Shown here in pieces: positions 55,448 through 64,000 of a DNA stretch of 64,000 nt (positions within the stretch are counted from its first letter, which is position 1; every line of letters starts with the position of its first letter). Under the pieces are notes generated by a model. The model made no database searches and was not told the origin of the DNA. It was given only the letters and a program-made list of their open reading frames with translations. The DNA is from Myxocyprinus asiaticus (taxonomy: Eukaryota > Chordata > Actinopteri > Cypriniformes > Catostomidae), in contig NC_059365.1 in the NCBI RefSeq assembly GCF_019703515.2, positions 42,614,501-42,678,500 of the forward strand, written 5' to 3'. A program made the translations under genes and the position numbers.

Positions 55448-56333
55448 ACATGATCACAGGTGAAGTCTGCATGATGTTTCGAATAGTTTCGGTATCCTAG
55501 TAGGATCGGCGACTGTATGCCGACGTGCTGGCATGCAGCATTCTTATCAGACATGTTTGCAGTGGTTTCAATGCATTTACCCTTCCAACTGGCACGATTG
55601 GCAGCACATTGCATCAGCTGTGTGGGAAACTAGAGTTCAAAGCCAGGCAGTAACCACATTTGAATAATCAATGACGAGCATGATTCCGAGGTTTCACTTT
55701 TCCCTCTAACATTACCTTTTTTACACTAATGGTTAAGGAAGGTTTGGGTTTGGATTGGGGGATAGAATCTACAAATATATGCTTTTCTCTTCATTGTATA
55801 ACGTCCTGTAAAGCTGAAAACAACTTGCTTCACTTCTAGCTTTTGGCGACCTCTCCTGGACATAAATGTAGCTCACACGTGCCCATATGCCCTACAACAC
55901 TTACCACTTTGGCCACTGTGGGCAGTGTTTCAAAATTTCGGTCAACGTATACTGATTTTGACGAAAGAAAGGTCAGTGTACTCTTTCCAGTTTCACTGTG
56001 AGATCAGGCTAAGTTTTGACACGAGACCATCCGTTCAACAACACTTTCAGCTTTGGCCACTGCGAGCAGTGCTTCAAATTACAGTAACCGCCGAACGTTT
56101 TTAGCTGACGAACTTTCAACCTACTCTTGCTGAATAAACGGTGAGATTAGTCTGTTGTATTTTAAGGAAATATTTCTTTAAAAGTGTGCTCTTCTGAGGT
56201 TTAGGAACTTTATTAATTATACCCAAAATGGCAAGAAAATGAACAGCGTGCCTAACAGGATGGAACCTAACATAGAAATTAAGAGCTAAAGTTAGCCATT
56301 GCTCAATGAGGAATTAGGAGTTACCATACATGA
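55448..56333. other. No gene seen
   Basis: Unassigned. Two similar phrases at 55,910-55,945 and 56,050-56,085 (TTTGGCCACTG with GCAGTG and TTCAAA) form a diverged direct repeat. Confidence 0.45.
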
Positions 56334-56338
56334 GGGTG

Positions 56339-56832
56339 TGTCACATTTGTGTGTTTTGTTCTTGTTTTCATGTCTTTTTTTTTTTTTTAAGTTTAGTTCC
56401 TGTTCAGGTCATGTGATTCCATGTCATATGATTCCCTGTTTCCATGTCAAGTCATGTGATCATCCTGTTTCCCTTCATGTTCATATGTCTTGTTTTCATT
56501 GGTTTATTGTCTTGTTAACTCGTTATCAGTTCTAGTTTGTTATTGGTTTAAGTTTATTAGTCTTATCTTGTTTATAATTCTGTCTGTTCATTGGTTGTCT
56601 TGTTACCCTTGTCCATGTATTTATACCTTCATGTTTGCCATGGTATTGTGGTATTGTGTTTGTGTAATGTTGGTTCTATGGTCAAGTCAAATCTAGTTTA
56701 GTTGTTTATGTCTGTTTTGTTTCACATTTGATTTACAGTTTTTGGATTCCACGTTTGTAATAAACTGCACTTGGGTTCTTCACATCAACTCATCTTCATC
56801 TGCCTGTCATTGCCTTGCCAGCCATCGTTACA
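56339..56832 (+). mobile_element. Solo LTR A, 494 bp, GGGTG target duplication
   Basis: It begins TGTCACATTTGTG and ends CATCGTTACA. GGGTG at 56,334-56,338 is repeated at 56,833-56,837. Contains GTAATAAACTGCACTTGGG, a poly(A) signal near the 3' part, and repeated CATGTCATATG-like segments. Same family as LTR B at 57,831-58,262. Confidence 0.88.
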
Positions 56833-56837
56833 GGGTG

Positions 56838-57626
56838 TCACACTGAAGTTAATCTAGAAATGTTTTAGCTATCTTTTAAAATTGTTATATTTTAATATAA
56901 ATATGAGTTTCCTACTTGGAAGTTGCACATGAATGGCCCCTCAAATTGCAGCTATGACTGGGAAACTTGAAGATAATTTTGATACCCGTGTTTCTGAGTA
57001 TTATATCAGTAACCATTTAACCTATACCCATTATTTTACACCGAGAATATAGCATGTATTTGACCAAAAGTCAGCAAGCTAACATACTGTATATTACAAT
57101 TACAGTGTATAAAATAAGAGTTCCCCAAGAAATATGTAAGAATGATTCTGGTGTCCTCCATATTTCCTGTTCTCTCTGATAACACAGCACTTGAACGTGA
57201 TGTACTCGTAGTTACTGCAGCATTCACATGCGAATCAGAAACATTGCAAAAACGAGTTCCCTACTTGGAAGTCACAAGTGAACATCCCAAATTTGTAATT
57301 ACGACTGGGAAGCTCTAAGGTAATGCTGCCTTCAATTGGACCTTTGAAGCTCGTACCTTGAGTTGGGGCATTTGTTATTACAACATGTCATGCATTCAAG
57401 TGCGAAACAAAATACAGAAGATGCCAAACTTAAACTAATACACAATGAACCACGGCAAAAGCTTTTTTTTTTTTCAGTTTTACTAGTTAATAAGCATGAC
57501 TGAACACACCTGCATCATTTGTTACACAAACTATATGATTTATTAATGCATGGTATATAACACATTTTTAATTTATTTTCTTAAAACAAACTGTGAAGTC
57601 ATTAGTTGACTGTCATGTAACATTAA
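56838..57626. repeat. Unassigned DNA with spaced direct repeats
   Basis: CCTACTTGGAAGTTGCACAT (56,910) and CCTACTTGGAAGTCACAAGT (57,260), each followed within about 40 bp by ACTGGGAA, are two diverged copies of one element end also at 52,115 and 58,760. No gene. Confidence 0.5.
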
Positions 57627-58474
57627 CAGTGTTGGGTTTAATGCATTACTAAGTAATTAATTACTGTATTTAAATTACTTTTTTATTGAAAAAGTAAAGG
57701 ATTACTCTTAATTTTTCAGTAATTTAATTACAGTTACTGCTGATGTAATTGTGTTAAATACTGTATAGACTATAGAACAATTCTATATAAAACAATAGTG
57801 AATTTAAAATCATCTAATTTAACATCTAATTGTCAGGGTTGTATGTGTTTGTTTATGTTTTCATGCCTTTTATTTTGAAAGTTTATATGTTCCTGTTTCA
57901 TGTCATGTGGTTCCCTGGTCATGTGATTTCATGTTTCCCTCCATGTTCATGTGTCTTGCTTTCATTGGTTTATTGTCTTGTCATTGGTTATCATTGTCAT
58001 GTTTCTCCCTTGTCCATGTATTTAAGCCTCATGTTTGCCATTGTCAGGTATTGTTTGTTTATGTTGAGTCAAGTCAAGTCATGTTTATGCCAAGTTTATA
58101 GTCAAGTCATGTTATGTCAAGTCAAGTTATAGTCAAGTCCATGTTTTGTATTTGTTCACGTTTATAGTTAGGGTTTTTGGATTTCACGTTTGGAAATAAA
58201 ACTGCACTTGGGTTCATCATACATCATCATCTCTTTGTCTGCCTGTTGCCAACATTGTTACACTAATGTTAAAATATGTTTTCTAATTTAGTGCTGCCCC
58301 CTTAAATTCTTTGGCCAGTTCATGAATAAGTTTTAGAAAGTAATTAGTAATTAGTAATAAGTAATGCAATTACTTTTCAGACAGAGGAATTAGTAAGTAA
58401 TCTATTTACACTGTAGAAGATGTAATTAGTAGTTAGTAATTAATAACTTTTTTAGAGTAACTTACCCAACACTG
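57627..58474. mobile_element. hAT MITE with AACATTAA duplication, split by LTR B
   Basis: It starts CAGTGTTGGGTTTAATG and ends GTAACTTACCCAACACTG, inverted ends. AACATTAA at 57,619-57,626 is repeated exactly at 58,475-58,482. The interior is built of AGTAATTAGTAATTAG-like repeats. No ORF. The best-preserved member of the family in this window. Confidence 0.9.
57831..58262 (+). mobile_element. Solo LTR B, 432 bp, CTAAT target duplication
   Basis: It begins TGTCAGGGTTGTATGTG and ends AACATTGTTACA. CTAAT at 57,826-57,830 is repeated at 58,263-58,267. It shares TCATTGGTTTATTGTCTTGT and AAACTGCACTTGGGTTC with LTR A. Contains a short AAGTCAAGTC-type tandem repeat (58,068-58,138). Confidence 0.9.
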
Positions 58475-58482
58475 AACATTAA

Positions 58483-60155
58483 TATTATTGAAATAAAGCA
58501 CTGAAATTGAAATATTTTTGCAAAATCATTGCTTTTTCATCATGTTTCATGTTGACACGGCCCTTCCAACATCACAACTCTGCAACTTGGGAATCATCCA
58601 GAATTCAGATTTTCCCACATGTAAATACAACTTTGCCTGGTCATGAATGTGCCCAGAACTGGTATTTATGATATTTCCGATTCCACTTGAAAGTGACATA
58701 ATTTTGTTTCCAGAATTTTTGAGTTTCACTCTGACAACAAAGCACTTGAACATGACATACTGTAAAAACGACTTCAGAAGTGGGAAGTAGGATAAGTCCG
58801 ATAGCATGTGAAGGCAGCAAAATTTTGGTACCTGAGTTTCAGACTTGGGTGGAGACATACACTTTCAACATGGCAGAGGAGAGTGTGGTTTTATGTAGTG
58901 ATGCATAGGTTTTGCTTGATATTGATTCCCGTTTCAGTCATATACATCGACGTATATCTGTAACTATTTGATCCATATTGTACATTTAATACACAGAGAA
59001 AATTGCATGTATTTGTCCAAAATTCCATTATCTTCAGCAAGCTGACAGGCTAACATTTATTATGGTGTGAAAATAAGAGTTCCCCAAGAAATATTCAAGA
59101 TTGAACCTGGTGTCGTCAGTGTACTCGGAATTTTAACTTCAGAAGTGGGAAGTAGGATAATTCCAAAAGCACGTGAAGGCAGCATTAGAGTGAGACAAAA
59201 CAACTAATACCTCAAAACATCACAAAAATGAATAAAATCCAACGTTTAAACTTACTGATGTTAGTGGTTTTTGTTTTCCCACCAAAAATGATGTCACTTT
59301 CTGGAAGATGATGTCATTAAGGATATGTTAGTTAAAGGGATATAACAAAAGATTAACAGGATGGAAAGTGATATTGAGAAAGGTAAAACAGAGATTGTAC
59401 TGTATACTGTATATAAATAAACACAAGTGTTTTGTGTGCATTTGGTTTCATTAAATCTCTCATGGCAAGCTTCAAATGTGTTTAGCTTTCATATACACTG
59501 GGTGAGAACATTTGGCTTGTTTTTGATGTTAAATGCTGCAAGCGCTCAGTGTCAGAGAGCGAGACTTCCTGTTTGAATGTGACTGCAGAACACATGCAGA
59601 GCTCAGCTTCTCAGTTAGATGGTTTAGTCTCGGTCCTTGTTAGTTTTTCATTAGTTCTAGCTGTCATTGTCTCTCTCAACTGCACCAGGCTGTCTCAGAC
59701 AAGGGCATTAGAGAGCACTACGTCTGCCATGCCTTTGTTCTTGGCATCTGGCACAGTGGCATATGGACTTGTATGAGGGGGGCCTGGCAGGATGGATGCC
59801 CACAGCTCTTGTGCCCGCACAAGATTCTTCTTGCCCAAAGGATCTGGCTCTGGAATATAAGAGCTGAAAAATAGTTACATTTTGAGAGTTTTAATGAGGT
59901 CTTCAAGCTGGAAACGTTTCAAGAAGTTAAAGATCAAGATATACTGTAAGCCACATCCACACTAATCCATTTAATTTTGAAACCTCCATTTTCAGTTTCC
60001 TAACATCATTGTTTTCAAAAATCTGTGGCTATGGAGTGTTTTTAGCCATTTTAGTGTGGGTGAGAGGCGTAAATGTAGCTAAATTAATACATTTTCTTAC
60101 TTTCTGACATGACATGCACGTAAATAACTAATATTGGCATTATATTCATGTTGTT
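58483..60155. other. No gene seen; repeat ends
   Basis: At 58,755-58,860 and 59,130-59,190 CAGAAGTGGGAAGTAGGATA appears twice. A + frame at 59,549-59,776 has a hydrophobic stretch (SVLVSFSLVLAVIVSLNC) but no recognised family, and I do not support it as a gene. Confidence 0.45.
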
Positions 60156-60159
60156 TAGT

Positions 60160-60480
60160 CAGAGGGGAACTTGCCCCCACAGTTAGCCTGGTTACTCCCA
60201 AGGTTATTTTTCTCCATTAACCAACATCTTATGGAGTTTTGTGTTCCTTGCCACAGTCGCCATCGGCTTGCTCACTGGAGGACTAAATATAAATATAATT
60301 ATTTTCTATTATTTATTTTAAGGCACAATTTACAATCATGTTTTTATTAACCACACTATTTTGAATTGAAGACATTACTACTGTATATTAGAGCTTCTTT
60401 TGCTGTTAAAGAATGATTTTCTGTAAAGCTGCTTTGAAATGATGTGTGTTGTGAAAAGAGCTATACAAACAAACATTTAT
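60160..60480 (+). mobile_element. LINE 3' end, L2-like
   Basis: CTCCATTAACCAACATCTTA, CACAGTCGCCATCGGCTTGC and finally GTAAAGCTGCTTTGAAATGA with AAAAGAGCTATACAAAC match the 3' end of a common fish LINE family that terminates ...GCTATACAAATAAA. Only the 3' terminus is present. A second such tail is at 61,650-61,700. Confidence 0.6.
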
Positions 60481-60638
60481 TAGAGTGTATGTGGTCATCA
60501 AAGCATTTCAGTGTCTCGATGTCATAGCCTTATGTCACATTTTAAAACAGTCCCTAATTCACTTTTATGTACACTTAAAAAACATAGTGCTGTTTGACCA
60601 TACAAAGCTAACCATCATGATATGGTGTGTCTTGTGCA

Positions 60639-60733
60639 GGTTGCTAGGGTGTTCCAAATGGTTGCTAGGGAATTGCTAAGGTGATCTGAGTGGTTTTTAG
60701 GGGGTTGCTAGTGTGTTCTGGGTAGTTTCTAGT
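60639..60733. repeat. Short minisatellite, GGTTGCTAGGG units
   Basis: GGTTGCTAGGGTGTTCC, GGTTGCTAGGGAATTGC, GGTTTTTAGGGGGTTGC and GTTTCTAG repeat at about 20-30 bp spacing. Confidence 0.7.
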
Positions 60734-61256
60734 TTCCTGTAAAAAAATTTTAGTTAGATAAGCCAAGTTTTATCAAAAACCGTAGTACATATGGTGCAGG
60801 ATGAGTTAAATGTTGAAGTTTAATACTTGGGATCAGTAGACAATGCACAGCCAGAAACAAGGCTGATGTGAAGAATGTGAGCTACGCTCTGAAGGGGATT
60901 TATTTGGACACAAGCACATATAAGTAATGCATTATACCATAATACGCGAATTATACTTCATCACAAGCGGTTCACTTCCGCAATTTGGCAGAAATTGCGT
61001 TCATATCACCAGAGAACAGTACTGGAGTTCAGATGAACCGTACCCCAGACCACCTTTTCAAGCGGACACGGAAGCGGCTCTCGGGGGCGCTCCCAAGTTC
61101 GGAAAACAGCATTCACATTAGGGATGCACCGATACCACTTTTTTCTCTTCCGATCCAATTCTAATATCTGAAAACTTTCTTAATGTAATCAAGGCATTGA
61201 ATTTTCATTTTAAGATAAATGCATTTTTACTTCCTCACATGTTATTATTAACCTAA
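60734..61256. other. No gene seen; hAT-like end
   Basis: TTAGGGATGCACCGATACC at 61,119-61,137 is a familiar hAT-type terminus with an unclear partner. A GC-richer stretch lies at 61,010-61,110. Confidence 0.4.
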
Positions 61257-62657
61257 CTGAGACCTGAGCGTGACTGTTTTGTGCTTTTTCCATTTCCTTT
61301 TTTGATTTGTAACTAGTACCACCTAATAAATATGCAAAAAAAAAAAAAAAAAAAAAAACACTCCTGGAAACATCATAAACAATTTGATTAATTTGATTAT
61401 TGACAATAAAAGTGATTTGATTTGATTTGATAAAAAAAATAAAAATAAAAAAACATTTAGAGGAAATACTTTTGCTAAAAATGTATGTCCACTTATGCAA
61501 GACTAAGTTGTGAAATTCTAAATAATAACAAGCTATAGAAAGTCTGAAGAATTTGTTTTTATTTTTTTATTTTTTTATCAAATTGTTTATGATGTTTCCA
61601 GGAGTGTTGGTTATTCATGTTTTTGAGATTTTTTTTAGATCACATCTGATTTTCTGTAAAGCTGCTTTGGAACAATATGTATTGGGAAAAGCACAAAAAA
61701 ATAAACTATACAAATATATATATATATATATATATAAATTTTACTTGATTTGACTTTTATGTTGCAATGCTTTTTCTACTTTGGCAACAAAATCTCAATG
61801 TTCTCTCTTTGCTCTGTCAAACAAACATGTGATAACCAATGCTGAATCATTTTACCAATCAGAAATTAACATAATTAATTCTGATACAAGTAATGGCCAG
61901 CATTGGCCAATCACTGCCAACCATGTTAAAATAAAATTATACATTATAAATTCTGAATCTATGTACTGATTATCATTGTCCCATGTCTACCAAACATGTT
62001 GAGTGGTTTAAACATCATCTGCAGCCTGAAACTGAACTTTTGATAGGAAGTTTGAATTAAATGCACTTGGCTTCATAGGAAAGCTATAGGAAGCTCTCTT
62101 GCTCCCTATTTAGTGAATGACTTAACTTCCAGTGTGCTGTCTTTCTGCACTGGTCTCAGAACAGTTCAAAATGCACCTTATTTTCATCCCAACTCCATAT
62201 ACTGTAAAGCCTCTAAAAGCAAAAAAATAAAAAATTATGTGAAAATACACCCACAGTAAATATATGATTTCTAATGAAAAACTTCTGCTATTGTACACAT
62301 TAGTGTACATTGTGTTTAGCGGCGTGGCGTTTCGTGATAAATCACTAAAATTTTAAAAATGGCATATTGGATGAAACTAGAGACTCCAATCTTTTCACTC
62401 AAACAGGTTTCAATGGAAAAATGTAATTTATTTTTTTTTTTTTCAGATGGAGATTTGTTGGCATTTCTCCCAAAGACGATCTCTGCTGTAATCGGCGTCA
62501 TGTTGTTTGGTCACATGACTCCGTCCGTCGAAAGTTTAACCCTTTTCTGACAGCCCACAGTCTTCTGAACTGAGATCATGAAATTAAATTATGTGTTGCA
62601 TATAGCGAAGCCAAAATACAACGCCTACGCATGTGTAAGCTGTGTCGCACGAGGTTA
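61257..62657 (+). repeat. 1.2-kb unclassified interspersed repeat, copy 3
   Basis: Collinear with copy 1: TGAGACCTGAGCG, TTTTGATTTGTAACTAGTAC, CCAGGAGTGTTGGTTATTCA, CATCATCTGCAGCCTGAAAC, CTCAAACAGGTTTCAATG and TGTCGCACGAGGTTAA. It is enlarged near 61,337-61,610 by an A run, a 30-bp inverted repeat and LINE-tail sequence (GATTTGATTTGATTTGAT), and it has a TA run at 61,713-61,735. Non-coding. Confidence 0.7.
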
Positions 62658-63403
62658 AGCATCAAAACAATATTTCTTTGGGAGGTCAAGCTTATGTTTT
62701 GGGTGCCATTTTCACATCCTGGCACACCCTTGGCTATGCCATTGATTAGGATTTGAGGTTTCAAAAAATCATAGCTTTAGCATGCATTAATAACAAAATG
62801 AAATGATAGATATTTAAAGACTTGGAATTTCAGTTATTGTTTGGTATTTCTTAAGCTCTTAAAAGTTGAGAATGCTTCTACACCTGAAATAAACACTCAA
62901 GATTCAATATCCGCTTGGATTGTTTTCTCTGCATTTAAGTATTCTTGTTCAATGGTCTGGAGAAATAAAAGAGCACTAGTTGGTAAACTTGTGGTTATAA
63001 AAAGCGTGTTATCATCCTGACATGCCTGGCAGTTTCCATGCCAACAACAGAGCTAAAGGACGTACATCTCAATTCAGAAAGACATCAGATTTGAGAGGAA
63101 CGTCACTGGTTAACATTCAAAAATTAAAAGTTACTTGCCCTCATCCTGTCGTTTCAAACCTGCATGACAATCTTTCATCTGTGGAACACAAAAGAAGATA
63201 TTAGGCAAAAGATTGCCACTTTCATTTACTGTTCCAAATTAAAATAGAACCAAAACATCTGAAAACAAAACTATTTTATTTTTTACGAGTCAGCTGTAAA
63301 ACCAGAAGGATTTGTAGATTCTTTACAGGCTGAACAGCAGATTTGAGTGTAACCTGTGCAGGGTGCCATTGAATCCTGAACAGATGTTAAAATCATGGAT
63401 GAG
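62658..63403. other. No gene seen; DNA transposon end
   Basis: At 63,125-63,205 TTACTTGCCCTCATCCTGTC and AACACAAAAGAAGATATT are the end of a very common cyprinid DNA transposon type. Remainder unassigned. Confidence 0.45.
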
Positions 63404-64000
63404 GGTAAGAAGACCACTCCATCGTGGAGGGCCGGGAGGGCAGGTTTTGTTGCCTTTTTGTTTGATTTCGCCGCATGGCCAAGTGGCTGCGGTACCCAAC
63501 AGTTCATCAAAAAAGCGGTTTCCTTCCTCCCTGGGTCACATACCCGGTGTGCACGGTCGTCATCACAACTACCGTCCACGGGTTTTTCCTTGCAGGATTG
63601 GCGCTCCAGCAGTGGTTTTCCCGCCCCTAAGCGCCCAGCTGTGGCACACAGCCGCCCCCGATGTGGCAGTCTCCACGAGTTACGAGGACAAGCCTCTTCC
63701 TCCCCCGTCCCAGGCTGTTCCGGGTGTGGTCACAAGGAGCCAGGTAAGTGTTTCGATGTCTCTAAACTCAGCACGGCCACGACGTGGTGTGGCACCTCAA
63801 GCTCCGTCCTGCCGCATGGCCCCACCTGCCGGTACGTCCGATGATGTTGTCCCCTTGGTCACCCTTGTGTGGAACTTGGATGCGTGGCTTGCGCTTTCCA
63901 ATCCGTCGCGATGGCTGATCTGGACCGTCCGACTCGGCTACACGATTCAGTTCGCCAGGCGCCCGCTCAGGTTCAGCGGTATCCACTTCACCTTGGTCAA
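63404..64000 (+). mobile_element. DIRS1-like element, third copy, cut by window end
   Basis: The sequence from GACCACTCCATCGTGGAGGG matches, on the opposite strand, the gag-to-RT region of the DIRS copy at 31,200-31,560 (shared GCGGTACCCAA, TGGCGCTCCAGC, CGCCCAGCTGTGGCACA, CTCAGCACGGCCACG). From about 63,846 a frame reads LVWNLDAWLAL, SRWLIWTVRLGYTIQFARRP and RFSGIHF, the start of a DIRS RT domain, which the 31-kb copy lacks. The RT frame is still open at the window edge. Confidence 0.8.

Noticed and set aside
56339..58262. One provirus with LTRs at 56.3 and 57.8 kb
   Set aside because: Each LTR has its own 5-bp duplication and the spacer lacks primer site, polypurine tract and coding sequence.
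59549..59776. Small membrane protein gene (hydrophobic 75-codon frame)
   Set aside because: No recognised family, no supporting upstream signals, and short hydrophobic frames arise easily in such DNA.

Overview
This is a repeat-dense, gene-poor stretch of vertebrate nuclear DNA, most likely from a cypriniform (carp-like) teleost. The host call rests on the mix of elements: DIRS1-type tyrosine-recombinase retrotransposons, L2/CR1-like and L1/Tx1-like LINEs, a Tc1-like transposon with long inverted repeats, a tRNA-derived SINE with 3' sequence of a kind I associate with cyprinids, hAT-type MITEs with CAGTGTTGGG ends, and abundant CA/CT/TA microsatellites. I recognise no intact host gene, tRNA, rRNA or CRISPR array. 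Nearly every protein-like stretch is a transposon or retrovirus remnant with stops or frameshifts.

Layout. 1-10 kb: AT-rich DNA with nested MITEs (hAT-like 2,889-3,592; a TTAA-ended family at 4,541-4,933 and 7,880-9,437), a foldback element and a 1.2-kb unclassified repeat. 10-17 kb: a LINE tail split by a MITE with a 3-bp target duplication, an L2/CR1-like LINE on the minus strand (11,800-13,345), a solo LTR inside a MITE, and the 3' half of another LINE. 17.3-24.3 kb: a full-length but decayed class I-like endogenous retrovirus on the minus strand, with paired 468-bp LTRs, primer site, polypurine tract and CTGT target duplication; it split the LINE. 27.8-32.5 kb: a DIRS1-like element with inverted terminal repeats and internal complementary region, inserted into the coiled-coil part of a LINE ORF1 that also carries an SGNH-hydrolase domain. 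35.7-37.6 kb: an LTR element reduced to LTR, gag-like start and proline-rich tail. 38.1-40.7 kb: an L1/Tx1-like LINE interrupted by a solo LTR and a SINE. 40.8-43.8 kb: a three-level nest (DIRS fragment in a hAT-like element in a Tc1 fossil). 45.5-47.1 kb: a nearly intact Tc1-like transposon. 48-53.5 kb: a TA hairpin, two minisatellites and a coding-like fossil at 50.9 kb. 55-63 kb: foldback DNA, two sister solo LTRs, LINE tails and a third copy of the 1.2-kb repeat. 63.4 kb to the end: a third DIRS fragment.

The elements do not form a pathway. Their value is the order of events they record: at least nine insertions can be placed to the base by target-site duplications or by the coding frame they interrupt. 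The oddest item is the retrovirus, which has two copies of its envelope membrane anchor: one in the normal place and one directly after the gag-like region, followed by LTR-like sequence and a splice-acceptor-plus-ATG stretch, all ahead of the pol remnants. All identifications come from reading translations and termini by eye; no database search was possible.
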